Part shown: piece by piece, positions 17,931 to 28,419 of the stretch
Layout of the letters: each line of letters begins with the position of its first letter
Numbering within the stretch: position 1 is the stretch's first letter
Assembly: GCF_000192435.1 (NCBI RefSeq)
Contig: NZ_AEUD01000002.1
Span: 124,001-188,000, forward strand
Direction of reading: 5' to 3'
DNA: 64,000 nt
DNA from: Gordonia neofelifaecis NRRL B-59395
GTDB taxonomy: Bacteria > Actinomycetota > Actinomycetes > Mycobacteriales > Mycobacteriaceae
Notes under the pieces: model-generated
What the model saw: the letters and a program-made list of their open reading frames with translations, nothing else
Database searches by the model: none
Told to the model about the DNA's origin: nothing
Made by a program: the position numbers and the translations under genes

Positions 17931-18754
17931 GCGAAGACGGAATGTCGACCGGTCCCATCGACGTGGGCGCGGTACGCCGCGACGACGCATTCATCGATGA
18001 TCTGGCCGCCGGTCGTGCGGCCGACGTCGGTGACGCCGCCGAGTACCAACTCGCCGGCCTGCTGGCGCAGTGGCGCACCGAGTCGCTGTCGGGGCCCGTG
18101 CCCGAGACGCCGACGATCGCCGACATCGAGACGGCGATCGTGCGCGCCAACGAGCGCGAGCGCCGCGGCGGACTGTCGCGCAGGCTCCGGATCGTGTCCG
18201 GTGCGGCCGCGATCCTGGCCGTCGTCGGCGCCGGTGTCCTGGTGCTCTCCGAGGGGTCGAACCCGGGCGATCCGCTCTGGTCGGTGAAGCAGGTCGTGTT
18301 CGCCGACCAGGCTCAGCAGACGCAGTCGCGACTGAACGCGCAGGAGAACATCGCCGAGGCGAAGAAGGCGCTCGCCGCGGGCGACACCGTCAAGGCGCGT
18401 GAACTCATCGCCAAGGCGGAGAAGGACATCGGTCCGATCCGCGACAAGAACGAGGTCGATCAACTCCGCGGGCTGATCGATGAGATCCGGAAGCAGGATC
18501 CCAGCCGGCTGATCCCGTCGCTGCCGTCGTTGCCGAACCCTTCCGAGTCGACGACCCCGCCCGTCACGTCCGACACGCCGAACCCGACGGTGTTGATGGA
18601 GACCCCGCCGTCGTCCACGACGACGCCGAGCAAGACTCCTCCGTCGACCACCAAGTCGACGCCGTCGACCACGAAGTCAGAGACCGAGAAGCCTTCGTCG
18701 TCGACGGCATCGGCGACGACGACCGCGTCGCCCTCGTCGTCGACCGTGCGCTGA
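17927..18754 (+). CDS. rsdA: Anti-sigma-D factor RsdA
   Basis: 275 residues. The N-terminal cytoplasmic segment (VGAVRRDDAFIDDLAAGR and following ~50 residues) is the SigD-binding domain. One membrane segment (IVSGAAAILAVVGAGVLVL, about 88-106) follows. The external part has a helical region, then a Ser/Thr/Pro-rich tail of about 75 residues. The design fits a membrane anchor released by regulated proteolysis, as known for RsdA. Confidence 0.93.
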   Translation: MSEDGMSTGPIDVGAVRRDDAFIDDLAAGRAADVGDAAEYQLAGLLAQWRTESLSGPVPETPTIADIETAIVRANERERRGGLSRRLRIVSGAAAILAVVGAGVLVLSEGSNPGDPLWSVKQVVFADQAQQTQSRLNAQENIAEAKKALAAGDTVKARELIAKAEKDIGPIRDKNEVDQLRGLIDEIRKQDPSRLIPSLPSLPNPSESTTPPVTSDTPNPTVLMETPPSSTTTPSKTPPSTTKSTPSTTKSETEKPSSSTASATTTASPSSSTVR

Positions 18755-18838
18755 CGCCGGCCCGGCTGTCGGGCTGCCGCGGGTTGGTCGAGTGTCCTCG
18801 GCGAACAGCGCTGCCGCCTATCGTGGCTGACCGTATAT

Positions 18839-18881
18839 ACGACGAAGGGACCGTGATCGCTGATCACGGTCCCTTCGTCGT
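18839..18881. terminator. Bidirectional terminator between rsdA and DUF5319 gene
   Basis: A perfect 20-bp stem (arm starts ACGACGAAGGGACCGTG) with a 3-base GCT loop sits between converging genes. Confidence 0.88.
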
Positions 18882-18907
18882 TGCCCGGTGCGGCGTCGAG
18901 ATGCCGT

Positions 18908-19294
18908 TCAGTACCGCTCGTGGTAGCGCAGCGACGCGTCGGCGTAACCGCGGCAGTAGTCCCAGGTGACGTAGTCGTCGGGCTCGGGATCGACCGCGGG
19001 CTCGTGCGGTCGGACGCTTCCGTCGACCAGCAGTTGGCGCAGGTTGGAGCGCAGCATGTCCCAGTCATGGTAGTGATCTTCACGACAGTCCTCGCACATC
19101 ACCACGAGGCCGCGGACCCCGCGAGGGGCCAGCAGGCGTTCGTACACGTCGAGGTCGGCCAGATCCTCCTCCACGGCGGTGCGTTCTCCCTCGTCAAGGG
19201 GGATTCCCGGGTCGAGCGCGTCCAGTGCCGACGCGGGGTCGTTCGGGTCATCGGCGAAGGGGTCCGGCGGGAGCCCGGGGAAGTGGTCATGCAC
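18908..19294 (-). CDS. DUF5319 family protein
   Basis: 128 residues closely matching the Rv3412 family: N-terminus HDHFPGLPPDPFADDPNDPA, central CEDCREDHYHDWDMLRSNL, and C-terminus DPEPDDYVTWDYCRGYADAS. The CxxC plus HxH cluster looks like a metal site. I chose the second GTG (MHDHFPG), with GGTGGA just upstream; a GTG three codons earlier is possible. It is divergent from guaB with a short shared control region. The function is unknown. Confidence 0.92.
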   Translation of the reverse strand: MHDHFPGLPPDPFADDPNDPASALDALDPGIPLDEGERTAVEEDLADLDVYERLLAPRGVRGLVVMCEDCREDHYHDWDMLRSNLRQLLVDGSVRPHEPAVDPEPDDYVTWDYCRGYADASLRYHERY

Positions 19295-19315
19295 GTGTTC
19301 CACCGTAGCCGATAA

Positions 19316-20872
<1,557 letters not shown>

Positions 20873-20931
20873 GCAGGTTTGCGGCGCGTTCGCCGCGGCC
20901 CGTTCATCGGAGAGTCCACTAGAAAGGCGCA

Positions 20932-22101
20932 ATGGTGCGTGACCTCGTCGAATTCGGCATGGGCCGGACGGCCCGCCGAACGTACGAACTGGAAGACATC
21001 TCGATCATCCCGTCCCGTCGGACGCGGTCGTCGAAGAATGTGTCGACCGCCTGGCAGATCGATGCGTACCGCTTCGAATCGCCGATCCTGAACCACCCGA
21101 CCGATGCGCTCGGCTCGCCCGAGTCGGCCATCGCCATGGGCAGGCTGGGTGCGCTCGGCGTGCTGAACGGTGAAGGTTTATGGGCCCGCCACGAACAGGT
21201 CGAGGACAAGATCGCCGAACTGGTGGAGATCGCCGAGAACAATCCGGATCCGTCGGCGGCGATCCGCCGACTGCAGGAACTGCACCGCGCGCCGATCAAC
21301 ATCGACCTGCTCTCGCAGGCGGTCGCGAAGGTCCGCGAGGCCGGTGTGACGACTGCGGTCCGCGTGAGCCCGCAGCACGCTCCGGAGTTGACGCCCGCGC
21401 TGATCAAGGCGGGTGCCGAGATCCTCGTGGTGCACGGCACCATCATCTCGGCCGAGCACGTGGTCCTGGTCGACCGAGGCACGGACGACGGGCTGGTGGC
21501 CGAGCCGCTGAACCTGAAGACCTTCATCTCCGACCTCGACATCCCGGTGATCGCGGGTGGCGTGCACGATCATCGCACCGCGCTGCACCTGATGCGCACC
21601 GGCGCGGCGGGCGTCATCGTGGGCTACGGCTCCACCGAGGGCTCCACCACGACCGGTGAGGTGCTCGGGATCGGCGTGCCGATGGCGACCGCGATCGCCG
21701 ATGCCGCCGCGGCCCGTCGCGACTACCTCGATGAGACCGGCGGTCGATACGTGCACGTCATCGCCGACGGCGACATCCACACCTCGGGTGATCTGGCGAA
21801 GGCCATCGCCTGCGGCGCCGACGCCGCTGTGCTCGGCACGCCGCTGGCTGCCGCCGACACCGCGCCCGGCCACGGCTGGTTCTGGCCGTCGGCCGCGGCT
21901 CATCCCGACACCCCGCGCGGCACCATGCTGCAAGTGGCGCTCGACGAGGGGCGTCCCTCGCTGGAGACCGTCCTCAACGGGCCGTCGGACGACCCGGACG
22001 GTCTGCTGAACATCGTCGGCGGACTCCGTCGGTCGATGGCGAAGGCCGGATACTCCGACCTCAAGGAGTTTCAGAAGGTCGGACTCTCGGTCCGCGCCTG
22101 A
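20932..22101 (+). CDS. guaB3: GuaB3 family IMP dehydrogenase-related protein
   Basis: 389 residues of the IMPDH barrel without CBS domains. The N-terminus VEFGMGRTARRTYELEDISI and the end SDLKEFQKVGL are typical of GuaB3. At the place of the IMPDH catalytic loop it reads GYGSTEGSTTTGEVLG, with Ser/Thr where IMPDH has Cys, so classical IMP oxidation is not predicted from this motif. GAAAGG precedes the ATG. It follows guaB in the same operon. Confidence 0.95.
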   Translation: MVRDLVEFGMGRTARRTYELEDISIIPSRRTRSSKNVSTAWQIDAYRFESPILNHPTDALGSPESAIAMGRLGALGVLNGEGLWARHEQVEDKIAELVEIAENNPDPSAAIRRLQELHRAPINIDLLSQAVAKVREAGVTTAVRVSPQHAPELTPALIKAGAEILVVHGTIISAEHVVLVDRGTDDGLVAEPLNLKTFISDLDIPVIAGGVHDHRTALHLMRTGAAGVIVGYGSTEGSTTTGEVLGIGVPMATAIADAAAARRDYLDETGGRYVHVIADGDIHTSGDLAKAIACGADAAVLGTPLAAADTAPGHGWFWPSAAAHPDTPRGTMLQVALDEGRPSLETVLNGPSDDPDGLLNIVGGLRRSMAKAGYSDLKEFQKVGLSVRA

Positions 22102-22112
22102 CATAGAACGCA

Positions 22113-22150
22113 GAAGAGGAGGACCCGGCGGAAGCCGGGTCCTCCTCTTC
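22113..22150 (+). terminator. Terminator after guaB-guaB3
   Basis: A perfect 17-bp stem (GAAGAGGAGGACCCGGC and its complement) with a GGAA loop, 11 bases after the guaB3 stop. Confidence 0.85.
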
Positions 22151-22221
22151 GTCGTCGGGTCGGCCGGCCTCGACTGCCTCGGCCCGCCTGTGCCGGGCAC
22201 GTCCGGGCCAGCATCTCGCCG

Positions 22222-22250
22222 TTGACAATATCTGGTATCTGTCTCATAGT
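22222..22250 (+). promoter_or_regulatory. Candidate promoter of the P450-tetR operon
   Basis: TTGACA and CATAGT are spaced exactly 17 bases apart just before the P450 start. GACA-ATA and TATC-TGTC flank the spacer as a broken inverted repeat, a possible site for the adjacent TetR protein. The operator idea is weakly supported. Confidence 0.5.
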
Positions 22251-22256
22251 CGTGAC

Positions 22257-23483
22257 ATGATGGAAACTATGTCACCTGAGTTCACCCTTCGGTCCGGCTC
22301 GACGTGGCGGGACCCGTTCGGTATGTACGCACAGCTGCGGGCATACGATCCGGTGCATCACGTGGTACCGGAACGCGATCCCAGCTCCGACTACTACGTC
22401 CTCAGTCGCCACGCCGACGTCATGGCGGCGGCGCGCGACTGGGAGACGTTCTCGTCCGCGCAGGGATTGACCGTCGCGTACGGCGAACTGGAGAAGATCG
22501 GTCTGCAAGCCAATCCGCCGATGGTCATGCAGGATCCGCCGGCGCACACCGACTTCCGGCGGCTGGTCGCCCGCGGGTTCACGCCGCGTCAGGTGACGAC
22601 TCTGGAGCCGAAGGTCCGGCAGTTCGTGGTCGAGCGACTCGAGGACCTCGTTGCGCGCGGCAGCGGCGACATCGCGGCGGAGCTGTTCAAACCACTGCCG
22701 AGCATGGTGGTCGCGCACTATCTCGGTGTACCCGACTCGGACCGCAGCCAGTTCGACGGATGGACCGACGCGATCGTCGCCGCGAATCCGGGCGCCGATC
22801 TGTCCGCGGCCGCGACGACCGCCGCCGACGCCGTGGTCGGACTGATGGCGTACTTCTCGGAGCTCATCGAGTACCGGCGACGGAATCCGGGCGACGACAC
22901 CGTCTCGCATCTGGTGGCGGCCGGTGTGGCCGACGATCCGGAGGGGAACCCCGGCGGTGTGCTCTCGGTGCTGGCGTTCGCGTTCACGATGGTCGCCGGC
23001 GGCAACGACACGACCACCGGCATGCTCGGCGGGTCGTCGGCCCTGCTGACCGTCGAACGTGATCAGCGCGAGATCCTGCTGCGTGAACCCGAGCTGCTGG
23101 CCGTCGCCGTCAACGAACTGCTGCGACTGACCTCGCCGGTCCAGGGGCTCACGCGCACCACCACGCGCGACGTCGAGATCGAGGGGGTGACGGTTCCGGC
23201 GGGCCGGAAGGTGCTGCTCTGCTATGCCTCCGCCAATCGTGACGAGCGGATGTACGGCGAGGACGCCGACCGATTGGACGTGCGACGCGATCCGGCGAAC
23301 ATCCTCACCTTCAGTCATGGCTCGCACCACTGTCTTGGCGCGGCGGCGGCACGGATGCAGGCGCGCGTGGCGCTCGAAGAGTTGCTCGCACGGTGTCCCG
23401 GTTTCGAGGTCGACGTCGACGGAATCGAATGGGCTACCGGGAACTACGTGCGGCGGCCGGTCTCGGTACCGTTCTCCGTATGA
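22257..23483 (+). CDS. Cytochrome P450
   Basis: 408 residues, a class I soluble bacterial P450. I-helix oxygen-binding motif AGGNDTT at 247-253, the ELLR (ExxR) motif at 287-290, and heme loop FSHGSHHCLG with Cys359. The substrate is unknown. The neighbouring cholesterol oxidase and beta-oxidation operon make a sterol, terpenoid or fatty acid plausible. Redox partners are not encoded nearby. There are three closely spaced ATG codons at the start; the first is used here. It is cotranscribed with the TetR gene five bases downstream. Confidence 0.95.
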   Translation: MMETMSPEFTLRSGSTWRDPFGMYAQLRAYDPVHHVVPERDPSSDYYVLSRHADVMAAARDWETFSSAQGLTVAYGELEKIGLQANPPMVMQDPPAHTDFRRLVARGFTPRQVTTLEPKVRQFVVERLEDLVARGSGDIAAELFKPLPSMVVAHYLGVPDSDRSQFDGWTDAIVAANPGADLSAAATTAADAVVGLMAYFSELIEYRRRNPGDDTVSHLVAAGVADDPEGNPGGVLSVLAFAFTMVAGGNDTTTGMLGGSSALLTVERDQREILLREPELLAVAVNELLRLTSPVQGLTRTTTRDVEIEGVTVPAGRKVLLCYASANRDERMYGEDADRLDVRRDPANILTFSHGSHHCLGAAAARMQARVALEELLARCPGFEVDVDGIEWATGNYVRRPVSVPFSV

Positions 23484-23487
23484 CCGG

Positions 23488-24084
23488 ATGCGACCGATGA
23501 CGGAGAACGGCGGCGTCGCACAGCGTGCGGACTGGATGCGCGACACCCGACGGTCGGCGGTCCAGGATCGGATCGTCGAGATCGCCGGCGACGTGTTCGC
23601 CGAGCGCGGTGCGGACGCATCGATGGCCGACATCGCCGCGGCGGTCGGTTGCTCGCGGGCGACGCTGTATCGCTACTTCGACGGTCGCCGGACACTGCAG
23701 CTGGAGTACATCGGCCGGGTCGCGCGGCGCATCGGGGCGGCGGTCGAGGCCGCCGTCGCGGGTGAGGCCGACCCGGCGGTCCGGTTGACCGAGGCAGTCG
23801 TAGTGGCGCTGGATCAGGTTCGACGTGAGCCGGCGCTCGCCGCGTGGTTCACCCCGGGCGGTGCGGGGTCCACCAGTGAACTCGCGTTGTCGTCGGAGTT
23901 CGTCGAGACTGCGGCTACGACCTTCCTGAGCGTCGGCGGGCGGCCTGGGCAGGACGCGGCGCGATGGGTGATCCGGGTGATCGTCTCACTGCTCGTGGTG
24001 CCGGGAGGATCGCCTGCGGACGAGCGCGCGATGATCGCGACCTTCGTCACGCCGAGTGTGCTGGCGAGCCTGACGACAACTTAG
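23488..24084 (+). CDS. TetR-family regulator (P450-linked)
   Basis: About 198 residues. The N-terminal helix-turn-helix reads DIAAAVGCSRATLYRYFDGR (about 50-69), typical TetR. The C-terminal ligand domain is hydrophobic and variable (AAWFTPGGAG, WVIRVIVSLLVVPGG). It sits directly behind the P450 gene and before choD, so control of either promoter is likely. A second ATG three codons downstream (MTENGG) is an equally good start. Confidence 0.9.
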   Translation: MRPMTENGGVAQRADWMRDTRRSAVQDRIVEIAGDVFAERGADASMADIAAAVGCSRATLYRYFDGRRTLQLEYIGRVARRIGAAVEAAVAGEADPAVRLTEAVVVALDQVRREPALAAWFTPGGAGSTSELALSSEFVETAATTFLSVGGRPGQDAARWVIRVIVSLLVVPGGSPADERAMIATFVTPSVLASLTTT

Positions 24085-24110
24085 CCTGTGCTTACTTTCA
24101 CCAATGAGAC

Positions 24111-24128
24111 AATGATCATTAGTATGAT
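24111..24128 (+). promoter_or_regulatory. choD promoter with palindrome
   Basis: AATGATCATT (24111-24120) is a perfect 10-bp palindrome followed by a TATGAT -10 box (24123-24128), five bases before the choD ATG. ATGATC recurs right after the palindrome. This is a plausible operator for one of the flanking TetR proteins, and the transcript would be leaderless or nearly so. Confidence 0.45.
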
Positions 24129-24133
24129 CCGCT

Positions 24134-25876
24134 ATGGCGCAGACTGACTTCGACGTCCTCATCATCGGTTCCGGTTTCGGTGGCAGCGTCAGCGCGCTCC
24201 GCCTCGTCGAGAAGGGGTACCGGGTCGGGGTGATCGAAGCCGGCCGGCGTTTCGAGGACGATCAGTTCGCCAAGACCAGCTGGCGTCTCAACAAGTTCGT
24301 CTGGGCACCGAAGTTCGGCCTGATGGGCATCCAGCGCGTGCACATGCTCAAGGACGTGATGGTGCTGGCCGGCGCCGGCGTCGGTGGTGGCTCACTGAAC
24401 TACGCGAACACGCTGTACAAGCCGCCGACTCCGTTCTTCACCGATCCCCAGTGGAACCACATCACCGACTGGGAGGCCGAGCTCACGCCGCACTACGAGC
24501 AGGCTCGCCGCATGCTGGGCGTCGTCACGAACCCGACCTTCACCAACTCCGACCGGATCATGAAGGAGGTCGCCGACGAGATGGGTGTCGGCGACACCTT
24601 CACCTCGACTCCGGTCGGCGTCTTCTTCGGTGCCAAGACCGGCGGCCAGGGCGCACCCGGCGAGAAGGTCGCCGACCCGTTCTTCGGTGGTGCGGGTCCC
24701 GAGCGGACGGCGTGCACCGAGTGTGGCGCGTGCATGACCGGCTGCCGGGTGGGTGCGAAGAACACGCTGATGAAGAACTACCTCGGTCTGGCCGAGCGCA
24801 ACGGCGCGACCATCGTCGACCGCACCACCGTCGACCGTCTGGAGCAGCGCGGCGACGGCTCGTGGCTGGTGTCGACGCACGGCTCGTTGTCGTGGGGCCC
24901 GTTCGGCGCCCGCCGCCGTCAGTTCACCGCGGACCAGGTGATCGTCGCCGCAGGCACCTTCAACACACAGAAGATCATGCACCGCGCCAAGGGTTCGACG
25001 CTGCCGAAGGTGTCCGACGCGATGGGCGTCCTGACTCGTACCAACTCCGAGTCGATCCTCGGTGCGCAGGCGCGGTCGTACGACCCGAGCAGCGACTTCA
25101 CCGAGGGTGTCGCGATCACCTCGTCGTTCCATCCGACGTCGAACACCCATATCGAGCCCGTCCGGTACGGCAAGGGCAGCAACGCCATGGCGTACCTGCA
25201 GACCCTGCTGACCGACGGCGGCAGCGTCGCGAATCGCTTCGGTCAATTCCTGAAGCAGGTGCTCAAGAACCCGTTCATGCTCGTTCGGCTGCTGCTCGTT
25301 CGCAAGTGGAGCGAGCGGACGGTGATCGCGCTCGTGATGCAGAACAACAACAATTCGCTGACCACGTTCGTCCGCAAGCGCGGACCACTCAAGTACATCA
25401 CCAGCAAGCAGGGCATCGGTGAGCCCAACCCGACGTGGATCCCGGAGGGCAACGAGGCGACCCGCCGGATCGCGGCCAAGCTCCCCGGCGGGCTGTCGGG
25501 CGGTACCTGGGGCGACGTCTTCAACATGCCGCTCACCGCGCACTACCTCGGCGGATGCGTCATCTCCGATGATCCGGCGACCGGTGTCATCGACCCCTAC
25601 CACCGCGTGTGGAACTACCCGACGCTGCACATCACCGACGGTGCCGCGATCACCGCGAACCTCGGCGTCAATCCGTCGCTGTCGATCTCGGCGCAGGCCG
25701 AGCGGGCGATCTCGCTGTGGCCCAACAAGGGTGAGAACGACATGCGACCGGCGCAGGGGCAGTCGTACCAGCGGTTGTCGCCGGTGGCGCCGAATGCGCC
25801 GGTCGTTCCTGCGGACGCGCCCGGTGCACTGCGGCTGTCGATCACGCCGGTGACGAAGGTCGACGACGCCTCCTGA
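24134..25876 (+). CDS. choD: Cholesterol oxidase ChoD (GMC oxidoreductase)
   Basis: 580 residues. The FAD-binding GSGFGG is at 12-17, GAGVGGGSLNYANTLY near 80-95, and the C-terminal GMC block HYLGGCVISDDPATGVID with GVNPSLSISAQAERA. Four cysteines at 194, 197, 200 and 204 form a C-x2-C-x2-C-x3-C cluster typical of this ChoD subgroup. No signal peptide, so it is probably intracellular. The family is annotated as 3-beta-hydroxysterol oxidase, but activity of the mycobacterial member is debated, and the substrate is inferred. Position after guaB3 is conserved with mycobacteria apart from the inserted P450-tetR pair. Confidence 0.93.
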   Translation: MAQTDFDVLIIGSGFGGSVSALRLVEKGYRVGVIEAGRRFEDDQFAKTSWRLNKFVWAPKFGLMGIQRVHMLKDVMVLAGAGVGGGSLNYANTLYKPPTPFFTDPQWNHITDWEAELTPHYEQARRMLGVVTNPTFTNSDRIMKEVADEMGVGDTFTSTPVGVFFGAKTGGQGAPGEKVADPFFGGAGPERTACTECGACMTGCRVGAKNTLMKNYLGLAERNGATIVDRTTVDRLEQRGDGSWLVSTHGSLSWGPFGARRRQFTADQVIVAAGTFNTQKIMHRAKGSTLPKVSDAMGVLTRTNSESILGAQARSYDPSSDFTEGVAITSSFHPTSNTHIEPVRYGKGSNAMAYLQTLLTDGGSVANRFGQFLKQVLKNPFMLVRLLLVRKWSERTVIALVMQNNNNSLTTFVRKRGPLKYITSKQGIGEPNPTWIPEGNEATRRIAAKLPGGLSGGTWGDVFNMPLTAHYLGGCVISDDPATGVIDPYHRVWNYPTLHITDGAAITANLGVNPSLSISAQAERAISLWPNKGENDMRPAQGQSYQRLSPVAPNAPVVPADAPGALRLSITPVTKVDDAS

Positions 25877-25892
25877 CCGAACCGCAACACGG

Positions 25893-25943
25893 ACTCATGC
25901 CGTTCTCCGCGACCCGAATCGGGTAACGGAGAACGGCATGAGT
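25893..25943 (+). terminator. Terminator after choD
   Basis: A perfect 17-bp outer stem (ACTCATGCCGTTCTCCG and its complement) encloses an inner ACCCGA/TCGGGT pairing, 17 bases after the choD stop. Confidence 0.8.
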
Positions 25944-25991
25944 CGTCGGCGCTAGGCTCGTATGACCATTCACTCGCCTCGAGACGGAGCC

Positions 25992-27134
25992 ATGACGAAG
26001 CCGATCGCCCGACGTCCGAAGGACCGGAAGGCACAGATTCTCGACGCCGCACGGACGCTTGTGGTGTCGGACGGCTACGCGAACGTGTCGATGGCGCAGA
26101 TCGCGGACGAGGTCGGCATCACCGCGGGGGCGCTCTACCGGCACTTCGCGAACAAGGCGGTGCTTCTCGCTGCGGTGATCGGCACCAGCTTCGACGACGT
26201 CATGCCCGTGGATCAGGACGACGACCGACTGAGGGACGTGGTCGAGGCGGCGTGCCGGAGCGTAGTGGCGCGGCCGGATGTCGGCGTGTTGTGGTGGCGC
26301 GAGTCGCGCAGCCTGCCCGACGACCTGCGTGCCGAACTCGCCGCACGACTGCGCGAGGTGAACCAGCGATATGCGCGCTTGATCCGGGTGGAGCGCGGCG
26401 ACGTCGATGACAGAGCCTCGCGCGAATTGGCCTGGGGTGTCCAGGCGATTCTGGCGTCGCCGGGCTTCCATGCGACCCGGCTGCCTCCGGCCGACTACGT
26501 CGACCTGCTCACGAGTGCCTGCCTGCGAGTCTGTGCGGTCACGCCGGGGCCTGCCGACGCGTCGAGACGAAGGCGGGGCGGCGGACTCACGCCGGTGTCC
26601 AAGCGCGAGGCGATGCTCGGGCATGCGATCGAACTGTTCGCGCGCAACGGCTACGACGCGACCTCGCTCAGCGACATCGGTGCGGCCGCCGGAGTGTCCG
26701 GACCGAACACCTACAGCTACTTCGCGAGCAAGTCCGAGCTCATGGAGGTGTGCTTGGACCGGGGCACCACCGCACTGTGGCTGACGTTGCATGACGTGCT
26801 CGCCGAGAACGACGAGCCGCGGCGTGCGCTGGCCGCCGTGGTGCGAAGCTATGCCCGGCTGGCCGTGGACAAGACCATTCTGACGCCGGTGCTCGGAACC
26901 GACGTCGTCGGTCACAGTGACTCGGTGCGGGCGCGGCAGCGGGAGTACGTCGCCGAATGGACGGGTCTGGTGGTTGCGTCCAGGCCCGAACTCACGGAGA
27001 TCGGTGCGCGGCTCCGGGTGCACACGGCGCTCGGCCTGATCAACATCCTCACGCGGATCGACCACCTCGCGGAGAGCGGTTCGTTCGAATCCGATCTCGC
27101 AGCCATGGCGATCGCGGTGCTGCTTCACGCCTGA
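25992..27134 (+). CDS. Tandem TetR regulator with two DNA-binding domains
   Basis: 380 residues made of two complete TetR units. The first helix-turn-helix (AQIADEVGITAGALYRHF, about 35-52) is followed by a ligand-type domain to about 190. A basic linker SRRRRGGG leads to the second (DIGAAAGVSGPNTYSYFASK, about 228-247) with its own C-terminal domain. A TetR normally works as a homodimer of ~200-residue chains, so this fusion may bind as a pseudo-dimer or bridge two sites. An upstream ATG adds ten residues but lies only 3 bases after a TAGGCT -10 box. It likely controls the thiolase operon downstream. Confidence 0.88.
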   Translation: MTKPIARRPKDRKAQILDAARTLVVSDGYANVSMAQIADEVGITAGALYRHFANKAVLLAAVIGTSFDDVMPVDQDDDRLRDVVEAACRSVVARPDVGVLWWRESRSLPDDLRAELAARLREVNQRYARLIRVERGDVDDRASRELAWGVQAILASPGFHATRLPPADYVDLLTSACLRVCAVTPGPADASRRRRGGGLTPVSKREAMLGHAIELFARNGYDATSLSDIGAAAGVSGPNTYSYFASKSELMEVCLDRGTTALWLTLHDVLAENDEPRRALAAVVRSYARLAVDKTILTPVLGTDVVGHSDSVRARQREYVAEWTGLVVASRPELTEIGARLRVHTALGLINILTRIDHLAESGSFESDLAAMAIAVLLHA

Positions 27135-27191
27135 CCTGCGGCTACGGCTCGGTCCGGCTGACCCCTTCCCAAAGAAGTAAATATCAATTAA

Positions 27192-27207
27192 GGTGATCGG
27201 CATCACC
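27192..27207 (+). promoter_or_regulatory. Palindromic operator of the thiolase operon
   Basis: GGTGAT-CGGC-ATCACC lies 18 bases before the thiolase ATG, directly after an A/T-rich promoter-like tract (TAAATATCAATTAAG). It is well placed to block initiation. The tandem TetR encoded just upstream is the obvious candidate ligand-responsive repressor. Confidence 0.6.
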
Positions 27208-27225
27208 AAGAGTTGGAGGGCGAAG

Positions 27226-28419
27226 ATGCCGAACAATGTTCATGTCGCCGGTGTGGGAATGATTCCCTTCACGAAGCCGGGAAAAAGCGCAAGTTATTCT
27301 GAGATGGGGGAGCAGGCGGCACGCGCGGCCCTCACCGATGCGGGCATCGATTACTCGCTGGTGCAGCAGGCCTACGTCGGCTATGTATACGGAGATTCAA
27401 CCTCGGGTCAGGCAGCCCTGTACGGACTGGGACAGACCGGAATCCCGGTGATCAACGTCAACAACAACTGCTCCACGGGTTCGTCGGCGTTGTGGTTGGC
27501 ACGGCAGGCGGTACAGGCCGGAATCGTCGACTGCGCACTGGCACTCGGTTTCGAACAGATGGTGCCGGGCGCTCTGAGCTCGGTCTACACCGATCGCCCC
27601 GGGCCGATGGCACGTCAGGAGGCCGCGCGCGACGCGATCCTCGGAGCCGATGACCAGTCGCCGATGGCCGCGCAGTTCTTCGGAGGTGCGGGCCAGGCGT
27701 ATGTCGACGAGTTCGGCATCGACCCGGCGGTCTTCGCCGAGATCTCGGTGAAGGCACGCAAGCACGCGGCGAACAACCCGAACGCGGTGTTCCGCGACCT
27801 GGTGACCGCCGAGCAGGTGCTCGCGTCGCCGACCATCTACGGCCCATTGACCCGGCTCCAGTGCTGTCCGCCCACCTGCGGTGCGGCGGCCGCGGTCGTG
27901 TGCTCGCCGGCGTTCGCCCGGAAGCACGGCCTGTCGACGGAGATCGTCATCCGCGCCCAGAGCCTCGTCACCGACACCCCGGCCACCTTCGAGTCCGGTG
28001 ATCTGCGGAAGGTCGTCGGCTACGACATGGCGGTGAACGCCGCGAACGCGGTCTATGAGGCCGCGGGCATCGGGCCCGAGGATGTTCCGGTGGTCGAATT
28101 GCACGACTGCTTCACCACCAACGAGTTCCTCACCTATGAAGCACTCGGCCTCACACCCACCGGCACCGCCGAGAAGTTCATCAAGGACGGGGACAACACC
28201 TATGGCGGACGGGTGGTGACGAACCCGTCGGGCGGACTGCTCTCCAAGGGACACCCGCTCGGCGCGACCGGCCTGGCCCAGTGCGCCGAACTGGTGTGGC
28301 AGCTTCGCGGACAGGCGGGCGCACGCCAGGCGGAGGGCGCGACGCTCGGACTCCAGCACAACCTCGGTCTCGGCGGGGCGTGCGTCGTCACCCTGTTCCA
28401 GAAAGTGGACGCCCGATGA
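27226..28419 (+). CDS. SCP-x type thiolase (lipid-transfer protein family)
   Basis: 397 residues, very like the thiolase domain of eukaryotic SCP-x: NVNNNCSTGSSALWLARQ with nucleophile Cys82, ELHDCFTTNEFLTYEALGL (about 292-310) and SGGLLSKGHPLGATGLAQCAEL (about 340-361). These enzymes cleave 3-oxoacyl-CoAs with branched or steroid side chains. GGAGGG sits 5 bases before the ATG. First gene of a seven-gene operon; its stop overlaps the next start (ATGA). Confidence 0.95.
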   Translation: MPNNVHVAGVGMIPFTKPGKSASYSEMGEQAARAALTDAGIDYSLVQQAYVGYVYGDSTSGQAALYGLGQTGIPVINVNNNCSTGSSALWLARQAVQAGIVDCALALGFEQMVPGALSSVYTDRPGPMARQEAARDAILGADDQSPMAAQFFGGAGQAYVDEFGIDPAVFAEISVKARKHAANNPNAVFRDLVTAEQVLASPTIYGPLTRLQCCPPTCGAAAAVVCSPAFARKHGLSTEIVIRAQSLVTDTPATFESGDLRKVVGYDMAVNAANAVYEAAGIGPEDVPVVELHDCFTTNEFLTYEALGLTPTGTAEKFIKDGDNTYGGRVVTNPSGGLLSKGHPLGATGLAQCAELVWQLRGQAGARQAEGATLGLQHNLGLGGACVVTLFQKVDAR

